Assembly (NCBI RefSeq): GCF_000701665.1
Contig: NZ_JNJN01000016.1
Location: 1 to 48,800 of the forward strand
Direction of reading: 5' to 3'
DNA length: 48,800 nucleotides
Origin: Agathobaculum desmolans ATCC 43058
Lineage (GTDB): Bacteria > Bacillota > Clostridia > Oscillospirales > Butyricicoccaceae
In this document: in pieces, positions 8,931-16,970 of the stretch
Numbering within the stretch: the stretch's first letter is position 1
Layout: every line of letters begins with the position of its first letter
Notes under the pieces: model-generated
The model's database searches: none
The model's input: only the letters and a program-made list of their open reading frames with translations
Told to the model about the DNA's origin: nothing
Program-made: the position numbers and the translations under genes

Positions 8931-8957
8931 AAAGCCGTTCCGGCCGGAACGGCTTTA
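8931..8957. terminator. Intrinsic terminator after the deacetylase gene
   Basis: AAAGCCGTTCCGG and its complement abut as a 26-bp palindrome (8931-8956), ending GGCTTTATTC. Confidence 0.7.
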
Positions 8958-9139
8958 TTCTTCCGCCTATAAGATACAGTTATTGGAACTGCACAAGGAT
9001 CAAGTAAAATTTTGGATACTATTCATATTGAAAAATGGGACGCATTTATAATATATTGCTTATAAGAGATAGGCGGTGCACAGCTTATTTTGATGGTTTG
9101 GAAACTGAGTTGGAAGAGTTTGAGGGGAGCGGAAGTAAA

Positions 9140-10057
9140 ATGAAATATACAAGAGCGCGTCGGTTGCTGGCTGTTCTTATGTCGATTTGTATTTGCATAG
9201 GTTCGACCACCCCTGCATTTGCTGCACATACCGATGATTTTGTGGTTCCTCAAAACGGTTTTTTTGCTACAATCGACCCCGAATTAGAGCAGGCGTACCG
9301 CACTTATTCAAGTATTGCGGAAAATCGGAATCGGTATACAACCGTATCTCTTGAAGATTTTATTTCGCAATATAATAAAACACTTTACCGTTCGGTAAAC
9401 AAATATCTGGATCATTGTGTTGCGCAACTATCGACTTGTAAAAAACTAAGTGATGTACAAGCTGAGGATGCGGCGCGGCAGGCAAGAGCGTCGATGATGG
9501 CGCTTCAAAGGCCGGAGCTTCGTGAGTCATTGGAGGATAGATGGTGGCATAATGTTTCTACACTGCCCAGAGCAGTTACATATGGCTCCCGATATAATTT
9601 AGTGGGCACAGCAATCAAAGGTGATTTGGTTTATGAAAGAGCGGGCGGGGGCGGATTTACCGGACATACGGTTTTAGTTGCTGGCACATTTTATTCTGAT
9701 AAATATGATCAATATTATATAAAATCTTTTGAAGCAATCCTGAGTGGCGTTTCTCATGGGATTCTGTGCGATGAGCGATTTGTGTCTCAAAAATCTTCTT
9801 TGGATCGGCCTACCCTACCAGATGCGTCCACTATGATAGCCGCGGTTGAGTGGGCTGAAACGCAGGACGGTAAAGATTATCACCTCGCAAGTCCTAGCAC
9901 CGATATTTCACAATCCCGTGAAAATTGGTACTGTTCGCTGTTGGCGTATGCTTGTTATAAGGCACAAGGGATTTCTCTTTGCACCAGACCCGCCGTTGGG
10001 TATGTGACACCTGCAGCGATCCATAATGGAAATGTTTCCACGCTTCGTTCTTACTGA
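9140..10057 (+). CDS. Secreted YiiX-like permuted papain-fold protein
   Basis: A 305-residue secreted protein. A signal peptide is seen at residues 1-31 (KYTRARRLLAVLMS, then a hydrophobic core ending PAFAA). Residues about 155-175 contain GDLVYERAGGG followed by GHTVLVAG, and near residue 270 ENWYCSLLAYACYKAQGI. His first and Cys later is the order of circularly permuted NlpC/P60 (YiiX/DUF830) proteins, so it may be a peptidase, amidase or acyltransferase acting outside the cell. The ATG at 9140 is chosen for its signal peptide and GGGGAG upstream. Codon and base use are more AT-rich than the neighbours, which suggests transfer. A small membrane protein follows, coupled. Confidence 0.7.
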   Translation: MKYTRARRLLAVLMSICICIGSTTPAFAAHTDDFVVPQNGFFATIDPELEQAYRTYSSIAENRNRYTTVSLEDFISQYNKTLYRSVNKYLDHCVAQLSTCKKLSDVQAEDAARQARASMMALQRPELRESLEDRWWHNVSTLPRAVTYGSRYNLVGTAIKGDLVYERAGGGGFTGHTVLVAGTFYSDKYDQYYIKSFEAILSGVSHGILCDERFVSQKSSLDRPTLPDASTMIAAVEWAETQDGKDYHLASPSTDISQSRENWYCSLLAYACYKAQGISLCTRPAVGYVTPAAIHNGNVSTLRSY

Positions 10058-10070
10058 GGGAGCAGTTACG

Positions 10071-10292
10071 ATGCATGAAAAACTGGTGTTGCGGGTTATC
10101 GCAACCGTGCTGACCATTGTTGGTGTGGGTTATTTTCTGGTCGCGGTGAATAGCCCGCAATGGGCCGGGATATTTGACGGAATTATTCATGACCCGGACG
10201 TTCGTTGGACTGCCACATGGGGTCTGTACATCCATTATCTTGCAATCACGATTTTTTTCTGGGTAGCGTCTTTTGTTGCCAAACGAAAGTGA
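10071..10292 (+). CDS. Small two-helix membrane protein
   Basis: A 73-residue hypothetical protein with two hydrophobic segments, roughly residues 6-25 and 48-68, ending in the basic tail AKRK. I do not recognise a family. Its binding site GAGGGA overlaps the stop codon of the YiiX-like gene, 13 nt upstream, so the two are co-translated. It could be a membrane partner or immunity protein for that secreted enzyme, but this is inference from the neighbourhood only. Confidence 0.6.
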   Translation: MHEKLVLRVIATVLTIVGVGYFLVAVNSPQWAGIFDGIIHDPDVRWTATWGLYIHYLAITIFFWVASFVAKRK

Positions 10293-10378
10293 TCGGAGCA
10301 CACAGAAAACTCATCGCGCACTAACAGATGCGCGGCGGATTGTGATATCATCATCCCGCTTGCCGGATAGTGCTGACG

Positions 10379-10406
10379 AAAAAGCCGCCCATTCGGGCGG
10401 CTTTTT
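10379..10406. terminator. Bidirectional terminator between the YiiX pair and fhs
   Basis: AAAAAGCCGCCC/GGGCGGCTTTTT, a perfect 12-bp stem with ATTC loop. A-rich and T-rich flanks make it usable from both strands by these convergent genes. Confidence 0.85.
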
Positions 10407-10425
10407 CGCTGTGATTGTTGAAAAA

Positions 10426-12096
10426 TCAGAACAGGCCGGTGATCTTTCCGTTGTTGTCTACATCGATCTTTTCCGCAGCCGGTACCTTGGGCAGGCCGGG
10501 CATGGTCATGATCGCGCCGGTTTCCACCACTACAAAACCTGCGCCTGCGGCCAGACGCACCGAGCGCACGTTGACCACAAACTCGGTCGGACGGCCGAGC
10601 AGCGCCGCGTCGTCGGACAGGGAATACTGGGTCTTGGCGATGCACACCGGCAGATGGCCGTAACCCATTTCGGTGATGTTGGCGAGTTCCTTGTGTGCCG
10701 CCGGGGCGATGGTCACGCCGAGCGCACCGTAGATATCCTTGGCGATTTTACGGATCTTATCCTCGAGCGGAAGCTCGTCCTCGTACAGCATATGGAAATC
10801 TGCCTTGCCTTCATCCAGAACAGACAGAACTTCGTTTGCCAGCGCCTCGCCGCCTTCGCCGCCCTTGGCGAATACTTCGGACAGGGCCACGCGCACGCCG
10901 CGTGCGGCGCAGTGCGCACGGATGAAATCCATTTCCTCCGCCGTGTCGGATGGGAACGCATTGATCGCTACAACGACCGGCACACCGAACTTTTTCATGT
11001 TATCCAGATGCGCGTCCAGATTGCAGATACCGCGCTCCAGTGCGGTAAGGTTGGGGGTATTCAGCTCGGCCTTGGGAACGCCGCCGTTGTATTTGAGCGC
11101 GCGCACCGTTGCCACGATGACCACGCAGTCGGGGGCAAGGCCGGCCTTGCGGCACTTGATGTCCATAAATTTCTCTGCGCCGAGGTCAGCGCCGAAGCCG
11201 GCTTCGGTAATGGCGATATCGGACAGCTTAAGGGCAAGCTTGGTTGCCTGCACTGAGTTGCAGCCGTGCGCGATATTGGCAAACGGGCCGCCGTGCATCA
11301 GGCAGGGGGTGCCTTCAAGCGTCTGCACCAGATTGGGCTTAATGGCGTCGCGCATCAGTGCGGTCATAGCGCCTTCGGCGTGCAGGTCGTGCGCGTAGAT
11401 CGGCTCGCCCGCATAGGAGTAGGCGACCAGAATATCGCCGAAACGCTTTTTCAGATCTTCCAGATCTGCTGCCAGACACAGGATCGCCATGATTTCGCTG
11501 GCAACCGTGATCATGAAGTGGTCTTCGCGCGGAACACCGTTGACCTTGCCGCCCAAACCGATGGTGATGTTGCGCAGGGCGCGGTCGTTCATATCCATTA
11601 CGCGGGTGAAGATAACGCGGCGGGGGTCGATCCCCAACGCATTGCCCTGCTGCATGTGGTTATCCAGCATAGCGCACAGCAGGTTGTTGGCCGCAGTGAT
11701 GGCGTGCATGTCGCCGGTAAAGTGCAGGTTGATATCCTCCATCGGCACAACCTGTGCATAGCCGCCGCCGGCAGCGCCGCCCTTGATGCCGAATACCGGA
11801 CCGAGCGAAGGCTCGCGCAGTGCGATCATCGCTTTTTTGCCGAGCCGTACCATGGCCTGCCCGAGGCCGACGGTCGTGGTGGTTTTGCCCTCGCCGGCGG
11901 GGGTGGGGTTGATGGCGGTGACCAGTACCAGTTTGCCGTTCGGCCGGTCCTGCACCTTGCCCCATACATCGGCGGATAATTTGGCTTTGTACTTGCCGTA
12001 AAGCTCAAGGTCGTCTGCGTCCAGCCCGGCGGCAGCGGCGACCTCGGTGATCGGGCGCATTTGGCAGCCCTGTGCGATTTCGATATCAGACAGCAT
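10426..12096 (-). CDS. fhs: Formate--tetrahydrofolate ligase
   Basis: ATP-dependent ligase making 10-formyl-THF from formate, for purine synthesis and, in acetogens, the methyl branch of the Wood-Ljungdahl pathway. The 556-residue length is the family norm. Seen motifs are [19 protein letters not shown] (P-loop-like nucleotide site), [26 protein letters not shown] and the C-terminal [16 protein letters not shown]. The ATG at 12096 is chosen because GGGAGG lies 8 nt upstream; the frame is open to 12285, overlapping the divergent gene. It stands alone, so its role in acetogenesis cannot be judged here. Confidence 0.97.
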   Translation of the reverse strand: MLSDIEIAQGCQMRPITEVAAAAGLDADDLELYGKYKAKLSADVWGKVQDRPNGKLVLVTAINPTPAGEGKTTTTVGLGQAMVRLGKKAMIALREPSLGPVFGIKGGAAGGGYAQVVPMEDINLHFTGDMHAITAANNLLCAMLDNHMQQGNALGIDPRRVIFTRVMDMNDRALRNITIGLGGKVNGVPREDHFMITVASEIMAILCLAADLEDLKKRFGDILVAYSYAGEPIYAHDLHAEGAMTALMRDAIKPNLVQTLEGTPCLMHGGPFANIAHGCNSVQATKLALKLSDIAITEAGFGADLGAEKFMDIKCRKAGLAPDCVVIVATVRALKYNGGVPKAELNTPNLTALERGICNLDAHLDNMKKFGVPVVVAINAFPSDTAEEMDFIRAHCAARGVRVALSEVFAKGGEGGEALANEVLSVLDEGKADFHMLYEDELPLEDKIRKIAKDIYGALGVTIAPAAHKELANITEMGYGHLPVCIAKTQYSLSDDAALLGRPTEFVVNVRSVRLAAGAGFVVVETGAIMTMPGLPKVPAAEKIDVDNNGKITGLF

Positions 12097-12129
12097 AACA
12101 GTTCCTCCCGTGCATTTGATTGCACTGCT

Positions 12130-12158
12130 ATTATAGCAATGTTCTGCCAAGTTTTCCA
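12130..12158 (-). promoter_or_regulatory. fhs promoter
   Basis: On the minus strand, a perfect TATAAT (12135-12130) with an extended TG motif one base before it, and TGGAAA 17 bp upstream. It lies 33 bp before the fhs start codon. Confidence 0.65.
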
Positions 12159-12192
12159 GCATTACCGGCGAAAATTTTGCCGAAATTGTTAC

Positions 12193-12221
12193 TCGAAATA
12201 GCGCGCTTCCTGTGGTAAAAT
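12193..12221 (+). promoter_or_regulatory. Possible promoter of the SEDS gene
   Basis: An extended -10 TGGTAAAAT (TAAAAT at 12216-12221) with a weak TCGAAA 17 bp upstream. It is divergent from the fhs promoter. Confidence 0.4.
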
Positions 12222-12258
12222 ATAAGGTAATCGAAATCTTGAAGCAAGGAGGGCCGGC

Positions 12259-13389
12259 ATGGATGTTTTGAAGTCCGTCGGGCATTATATTAAAAACACC
12301 GATCTGTATTTGATCGTTCTTTCCCTGCTGTGCACGGGGTACGGCATGGTGCTGATTTATTCGGCTACACTCAACCCGGTTACATGGCAGGATGGCAGCA
12401 CCCGCAACCTGTTTGTGCAGGGGGCAGCGGTGGTGATCGGCTTGGGCGCATTTGTTATTATGAGCCTGATTGATCTGGAGACCATGAGCGGTTGGTGGAA
12501 AATTTTTGTGCTGGGTAATATCGGCCTGCAGATGCTGCTGTTTACCCCGCTCGGCATCGAGTTAAATGGTCAGCGCGCTTGGCTTGATCTGGGCGTGACC
12601 AGCCTGCAGCCGGGCGAGCTGGGTAAGCTGATCTTTATCTTTACGCTGGCCGCCCATATTTCCGAGATCCGCGAGCACATCAGCGAGTGGCGCGGTCTGT
12701 TTGTCATCGGCCTGCACACCCTGCTCATGATGGGCGCGGTGGTTATCAGCTCGGGGGACACCGGTATGGCGATCCAGTATTTGATGATTGCGGTCATCAT
12801 GCTGTTTGCGGCCGGACTATCGCTCAAGTGGCTGGCGATCGGCGGGGTGCTGGGCATCATCAGTGTGCCGGTGCTGTGGAATTTTGTGCTGCAGGGTTAT
12901 CAGATCACGCGTATCCTCGTGCTGTTTGACCCGTCGATCGATCCGGAAGTTTCCCGGCAGACCACCTACGGCAAGATCGCTATCGGCTCAGGGCAGATCT
13001 CAGGGCAGGGGCTGACACAAGGCACAATGACGCAGATGCAGCGTGTGCCGGAGAACCAGACCGACTACATTTTTTCGGTAGCGGGGGAAGAACTGGGGCT
13101 GATCGGCTGTATGCTGATCATTCTGCTCCTGACGCTGCTCATCCTGCGGCTGCTTTATATTTCCTACCGCGCTTCGACGAGCTTTTCCGCTTTGCTGGCG
13201 GTGGGAGTAGCCGGTATGTTCCTGTTCCAGACCTTTATGAATATTTTTATGAATGTCGGCCTGCTGCCGGTTATGGGATTGACGCTTCCGTTTTTCTCCT
13301 ACGGCGGTACTTCGGTGGTGACGATGTACGCTGCGCTCGGGATCGCGGCGGGCGTCCGGATGCGAGAGAAGCCGAGTTGGCTGCAATAA
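12259..13389 (+). CDS. rodA: RodA-type SEDS peptidoglycan polymerase
   Basis: A 376-residue, ten-helix membrane protein of the SEDS family (RodA/FtsW/SpoVE), the glycosyltransferase that polymerises lipid II into glycan strands with a class B PBP. Family marks: LIYSAT in helix 1, [22 protein letters not shown] with the catalytic-loop region, [16 protein letters not shown] and [16 protein letters not shown] near the C-terminus. RodA is preferred over FtsW because a separate FtsW is encoded in the division cluster at 37233-38489, but the gene stands alone here, away from mreBCD. AAGGAGG precedes the ATG by 7 nt. Dispersed repeat copy 2 follows. Confidence 0.85.
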   Translation: MDVLKSVGHYIKNTDLYLIVLSLLCTGYGMVLIYSATLNPVTWQDGSTRNLFVQGAAVVIGLGAFVIMSLIDLETMSGWWKIFVLGNIGLQMLLFTPLGIELNGQRAWLDLGVTSLQPGELGKLIFIFTLAAHISEIREHISEWRGLFVIGLHTLLMMGAVVISSGDTGMAIQYLMIAVIMLFAAGLSLKWLAIGGVLGIISVPVLWNFVLQGYQITRILVLFDPSIDPEVSRQTTYGKIAIGSGQISGQGLTQGTMTQMQRVPENQTDYIFSVAGEELGLIGCMLIILLLTLLILRLLYISYRASTSFSALLAVGVAGMFLFQTFMNIFMNVGLLPVMGLTLPFFSYGGTSVVTMYAALGIAAGVRMREKPSWLQ

Positions 13390-13460
13390 CTCACGGAAAA
13401 GCAGGACGGTGCTTTCTGCCTGCCGGCATGGGGTAATGCCAAATGAAGTTGCATATGAAA

Positions 13461-13483
13461 AAATCCGCCTTTTGGGCGGATTT
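13461..13483. terminator. Hairpin 5' of repeat copy 2
   Basis: AAATCCGCC/GGCGGATTT with a short T-rich loop. An almost identical hairpin lies at 13705-13731 on the other side of the repeat. This one is the likely terminator of the upstream SEDS gene. Confidence 0.55.
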
Positions 13484-13486
13484 GAG

Positions 13487-13640
13487 ACTGTCGAAAAACT
13501 TCGTTTTTCCGACAATCTATGTTTGGACTACGCCAAACATGGACGAGTAAAAAGTTCCTATGCAGAAACTTTTTCTCTCTCAAAGTATAAAAAGTCAGGC
13601 ACATGTCCTGACTTTTTATGCATTTGCGCTGCAAATGCTG
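13487..13640. repeat. Dispersed multi-hairpin repeat, copy 2
   Basis: Homologous to 5526-5676. It folds into successive hairpins: TGTCG..CGACA (13490-13515), TGTTTGG/CCAAACA, AAAAGTCAGG/CCTGACTTTT (13590-13599/13607-13616) and GCATTTG/CAAATGC. Compensating changes keep the stems in both copies although loops differ. It sits between convergent rodA and dacF and fills much of the 385-nt gap. No gene inside it is supported. Confidence 0.8.
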
Positions 13641-13704
13641 TTTTATGCGCGCTGCCACGTGTATTGTGTGCATCCCCATTGACAAAATACTTTTTTGACA
13701 AGCT

Positions 13705-13731
13705 AAAATCCGCCTTTTGGGCGGATTTTTT
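13705..13731. terminator. Hairpin 3' of repeat copy 2, probable dacF/rodA terminator
   Basis: AAAATCCGCC/GGCGGATTTT followed by TTT, the second copy of the hairpin at 13461-13483. It can serve the convergent minus-strand dacF gene. Confidence 0.65.
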
Positions 13732-13774
13732 ATGTGATGTACCGGTCTGTCTGCCGGTTGCCGATCATCCGGCA

Positions 13775-15271
13775 TTATCGCCTTCTTCGACGCTGGTAGT
13801 TGGTGTTTTTGTAACGGGAGCGCATCTGCTGCCGCTGCCGGCGGCGGCGCATCCCGCCGAACGTCAGGTTGAACAGGATGTACAGCACAAGGAATACTGC
13901 CAGCACGATCAGGATGATTTTGAAAACCGACCCTTGGAAAAAATGGCTGAGCTTGTCCGAATAATAAAGCACACGGCTGAGCGTTACATCATTCAGGGCA
14001 ACCAGCTCGACCGTGCCGTAGCTGGTACCGTTGTAGGAGTAGGTGATGCTGCCGACAACATCGCCTGCGCTGATGGGTGCATCTACACTTTCGGGGATAT
14101 TTGGCTCAATCGTGAGCGTATCCAGCTCCAGATCCTTGGGCAGCAGTGCAACCAGATCGTTTTTAACCGTCAGCACCAGCTCGTCCGTATCCGTGGAAAG
14201 GCGCACCGCGGTATGCGCCAGTGCATCGCCTTGATGCGCCAGCGTTTTGGAGGTAAAGTTTTCAAAACCCCACTGGAACAGCGCCTTGGTATCGGTAAAG
14301 CTGGCGGGGATCTCGTGGTAGGCAAGCGAATGGTCATCGCATCCCATCACAACCGAATACAACTTGGCATCTCCGTATTCCGCATAGCCGACAAAGCAGT
14401 TGCCCGCCTGCGAGGTGTTGCCGGTTTTTACGCCAAGGCAGCGGTTGTAGGCATATTCCGCATAGGAGCTGAGGATCAGCTTGTTGGTGGTTAAGATGGT
14501 ACGTTCTTCGTGCATATTGGTTTTTGCCATGCGGTGCTGCACGGTGGATACGATATCGCGGAAGGTTTCGTCCTGCATGGCGGCGTAGGCGATTTTATAC
14601 AGGTCGCGTGCGGTGGTATAGTGGTCATCCCCGTGCAGGCCGCAGGGGTTGGAAAAATGCGTGCCGGTACAGCCAAGCTCCTGTGCACGCTGGTTCATCA
14701 GGTTGATGAATTCCTCATACGTGCCGCCGACATGCCGGGCCAGCATATACGCGGCCTCGTTGGCGGAGGGCAGCATGAGCGCATACAGCAGATCTTCCAC
14801 AGTGACGCGCTCGCCTTCCTTGATGTTAGCGGTGGAGCTGTCCGCCGAAAGGAGCTCGAAGTCCGAGGCTTCGGCGGTAACCGTTTCGTTCAGGTCGCTC
14901 ACACGCTCGAGCGTGATCAGCGCGGTCATGATTTTGGTTGTGGATGCCGGGAAGCGGCGCTCATCCGCATTTTTCTCATATAGCACCATGCCGGAATCCG
15001 GGCTGATCAGCAGGGCGGCTTCGGCGTTGGTTGCCGGCGCGTCGGAGCCGGCGGCAATAACGTTGGTGCTGTTGGTCGCGCCCGGCCGGGCAGTATCTTT
15101 GCCATTTTCGCCGGTACCGTCTTGCTCGCCGGTATCGGTTTCGGCAGAGACGGAGGTGTCGTTTTCGTCCTCCGGCGCGGCAAGGGCGCACGGCAAGGGT
15201 ATCGTGGTAAGCAGCAGTACGGCGCACAGCGCCAGCGCAGGTATGCGGCGCAGCAGGTCATTTGGTTTCAT
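13775..15271 (-). CDS. dacF: Serine-type D-Ala-D-Ala carboxypeptidase (DacF/PBP5 class)
   Basis: A 498-residue low-molecular-weight penicillin-binding protein that trims the terminal D-Ala from peptidoglycan stem peptides. Signal peptide at residues 1-31, then an acidic Thr/Glu/Asp-rich linker of about 50 residues. Active-site motifs: S110-T-T-K113, S168-A-N170 and K281-T-G283. A beta-sandwich C-domain follows, then a membrane helix near residues 445-470 and a very basic cytoplasmic tail (RMRRRRQRQQ and further Arg). Tandem ATGs lie at 15274 and 15271; 15271 gives the better spacing from GGGGG. The start overlaps the preceding small gene by 14 nt. The symbol follows the family; dacA/dacB-type function is also possible. 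Confidence 0.9.
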   Translation of the reverse strand: MKPNDLLRRIPALALCAVLLLTTIPLPCALAAPEDENDTSVSAETDTGEQDGTGENGKDTARPGATNSTNVIAAGSDAPATNAEAALLISPDSGMVLYEKNADERRFPASTTKIMTALITLERVSDLNETVTAEASDFELLSADSSTANIKEGERVTVEDLLYALMLPSANEAAYMLARHVGGTYEEFINLMNQRAQELGCTGTHFSNPCGLHGDDHYTTARDLYKIAYAAMQDETFRDIVSTVQHRMAKTNMHEERTILTTNKLILSSYAEYAYNRCLGVKTGNTSQAGNCFVGYAEYGDAKLYSVVMGCDDHSLAYHEIPASFTDTKALFQWGFENFTSKTLAHQGDALAHTAVRLSTDTDELVLTVKNDLVALLPKDLELDTLTIEPNIPESVDAPISAGDVVGSITYSYNGTSYGTVELVALNDVTLSRVLYYSDKLSHFFQGSVFKIILIVLAVFLVLYILFNLTFGGMRRRRQRQQMRSRYKNTNYQRRRRR

Positions 15272-15500
15272 CATTATCCCCCAGTGAGAAGTCAGCATCG
15301 GTAAAATGACCGCGCAGCGCTGCCGGTTTGGGCGGTATACGGCGCAGCGGATCATAGCGGAAGGCGCGGCAGTGATCGGCGCCGTCCACGACGCCGCGCC
15401 GCCGGCAGACGATGCGTTGTCCATCCGCTAATGGCACACCGTGCGCACAATATGTGCAGCGTGGTTCGATATCTTTTCGCAGCAGCTTTTTCAGCCTCAT
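15258..15500 (-). CDS. Small four-Cys conserved protein
   Basis: An 80-residue soluble protein beginning MRLKKLLRKDIEPRCTYCAHG. Cys15 and Cys18 form CTYC, with further Cys near residues 32 and 44, a pattern suited to one zinc or iron-sulfur site. It ends with a YDPLRRIPPKPAALRG segment and an acidic tail. Similar short proteins seem widespread in clostridia next to cell-wall genes, but I know no function. It overlaps the dacF start by 14 nt and lies 71 nt after ylbJ on the same strand, so it is probably co-transcribed with both. Confidence 0.75.
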   Translation of the reverse strand: MRLKKLLRKDIEPRCTYCAHGVPLADGQRIVCRRRGVVDGADHCRAFRYDPLRRIPPKPAALRGHFTDADFSLGDNDETK

Positions 15501-15571
15501 GCGGGGGTCACTCCCATCTGTTTGATCAGGGCTGTACGAAGAAAAGTGTATAGCCCGTATACTGTGACCCA

Positions 15572-16609
15572 TTATACCGTATTTTCCGCCCTTTTTCCAG
15601 TGTAAATTACAAACAGTATGGTCGCTCCGGCAAAAACAGCCGGAAGAACGGGGGGTACGGCAGCCGGAGGACAGTTGGGGGCAAAAACGGTCAGTGCAGT
15701 GGGCGACAGGCGGCAGATTCCCGCGGTAAGTGCTGCGGCGATTGCACCGTGCAGCAGCTTGGCAGCAGTCAGCCCGGTGACCGGAAGGCCGCAGGGCGCG
15801 GCAATCGCCCGGATCTGGAAATGCACAGCCAGACCGCCGAAGCCCAGCAGAAAGGAACATAGCGTCAGCCGTGCCCCGGCAGACAGCGGCAGGGACGGCA
15901 TAAGCATCAGGCCGCGCGTCAGTTCGATCAGTCCGGGAGCGATAGAGCCGCCGGGCAGCAGGCCGAACAGTGGGTTCAGCAGCTGCAGCAGGATGGAAAA
16001 GGCGGTGAGAAAAGCGGTTACAGTCAGAGCAGTGGCAGCCGCCTGCTGTACAGCGGCGCAGAAGGCGGCTGCGAAGCGCTCATGCGGGGCGTGGACGGCA
16101 GAAGCGGGAGGGCGTGCTGCTGCGCTGTCCTGACGGGCGATAATCAGTCCGGTAAGGGCGGCAGCCAGCAGATGGATGCCGTACAGCAGTGCGCCGGTAC
16201 GTGCGCTGCCGCATACATGCAGGCCGACCAGCCCGATGCAAAATCCCGGACTGGCACAGTTGCAGAAGGTGTTGACGCGCGCCCCGTCCTCCGGGGAGAG
16301 CCGTCCCTGCCGAACCAGTTCTGCGGTTGTAGCCGCACCGACCGGATAACCGCCGGTCCAGCCGAGCAGCACGGCGGCTGCCGCTTCCCCCGGCAGACGG
16401 TACAGCCGTGTGAGCGGGCGTGCGGCCAGACGGCTGAGCACATCTGCTGTACCGCTGCGCACGAGCAGAGCCCCGCTTAGGAAAAAGGGGAACAGCGCCG
16501 GCAGGGCGGTATGCGCGGCAAGGGACAGACCATCGTGCACCCCTGCGGCGCAGTCGGCGGGACGCAGCAGAAAAACAGCGCACAATACAACGGTCAAAAA
16601 CAGATTCAT
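15572..16609 (-). CDS. ylbJ: YlbJ-like sporulation membrane protein
   Basis: A 345-residue integral membrane protein with about eight hydrophobic segments. It carries the GATE/nucleoside-recognition-like signature GWTGGYPVGAATTAELVRQG near residues 95-115, NTFCNCASPGF, and a second half-repeat with SFLLGFGGLAVHFQ. This is the YlbJ/SpoVM-class arrangement; B. subtilis YlbJ is a sigma-E-controlled protein needed for spore resistance. The ATG at 16609 follows GAGGTGAT. The gene is divergent from yqfC-yqfD, which are also sporulation genes. Its usual neighbour coaD lies far away in this genome. The substrate is unknown. Confidence 0.8.
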   Translation of the reverse strand: MNLFLTVVLCAVFLLRPADCAAGVHDGLSLAAHTALPALFPFFLSGALLVRSGTADVLSRLAARPLTRLYRLPGEAAAAVLLGWTGGYPVGAATTAELVRQGRLSPEDGARVNTFCNCASPGFCIGLVGLHVCGSARTGALLYGIHLLAAALTGLIIARQDSAAARPPASAVHAPHERFAAAFCAAVQQAAATALTVTAFLTAFSILLQLLNPLFGLLPGGSIAPGLIELTRGLMLMPSLPLSAGARLTLCSFLLGFGGLAVHFQIRAIAAPCGLPVTGLTAAKLLHGAIAAALTAGICRLSPTALTVFAPNCPPAAVPPVLPAVFAGATILFVIYTGKRAENTV

Positions 16610-16666
16610 GCCGATCACCTCGATAAAAGAGCCTATGCCGGGCAGGCAAGTTTGATGACCGTGCCG

Positions 16667-16674
16667 CATACAAT
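16667..16674 (+). promoter_or_regulatory. Candidate sigma-E-type -10 element before yqfC
   Basis: CATACAAT matches the mother-cell sigma-E/sigma-K -10 consensus CATACAnT, 23 bp upstream of the yqfC start. The -35 region (near 16646) is weak. yqfC and yqfD belong to the sigma-E regulon in B. subtilis, which supports the call. Confidence 0.4.
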
Positions 16675-16697
16675 GGCGGGGACAGAGGAGGGATCAC

Positions 16698-16970
16698 ATG
16701 GGTATGGAGGGTCTTGGCGCAGAACTGCTGGAGGAGCTGCACGGCGGCGGACGGCCGCGCGTGGAGATCATCGGCAACAGCCGGGTGGTGGTGGAAAACC
16801 ACCATGGGATTCAGGAGTACGATGAAAATGTGCTGCGTGTCAAGTGCAGCGGCTGTGAGGTATGCATTATGGGGAGCGGGCTGGCGCTGGCTGCGCTCTC
16901 GCTGGATGAACTGGCGGTGACGGGTACAATCGTATCCGTGGCGTATACCACGGCGGAGGAACGCGCATGA
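16698..16970 (+). CDS. yqfC: YqfC-family sporulation protein
   Basis: A 90-residue YabP/YqfC-family protein made mostly of short strands (PRVEIIGNSRVVVENHHGI, then EVCIMGSGLALAALSLDELAVTG). YabP and YqfC are small mother-cell sporulation proteins of the spore coat/engulfment programme. GAGGAGGGATCAC precedes the ATG. The stop overlaps the yqfD start by 4 nt (ATGA), the usual pairing in spore formers. Confidence 0.85.
   Translation: MGMEGLGAELLEELHGGGRPRVEIIGNSRVVVENHHGIQEYDENVLRVKCSGCEVCIMGSGLALAALSLDELAVTGTIVSVAYTTAEERA

Noticed and set aside
10273-11256. Long plus-strand ORF opposite fhs
   Set aside because: Antisense to a fully recognisable fhs gene, without ribosome binding site or family.
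13409-14494. Long plus-strand ORF opposite the carboxypeptidase gene
   Set aside because: It is antisense to a gene with clear active-site motifs and contains the repeat; an open shadow frame caused by GC-rich third positions.
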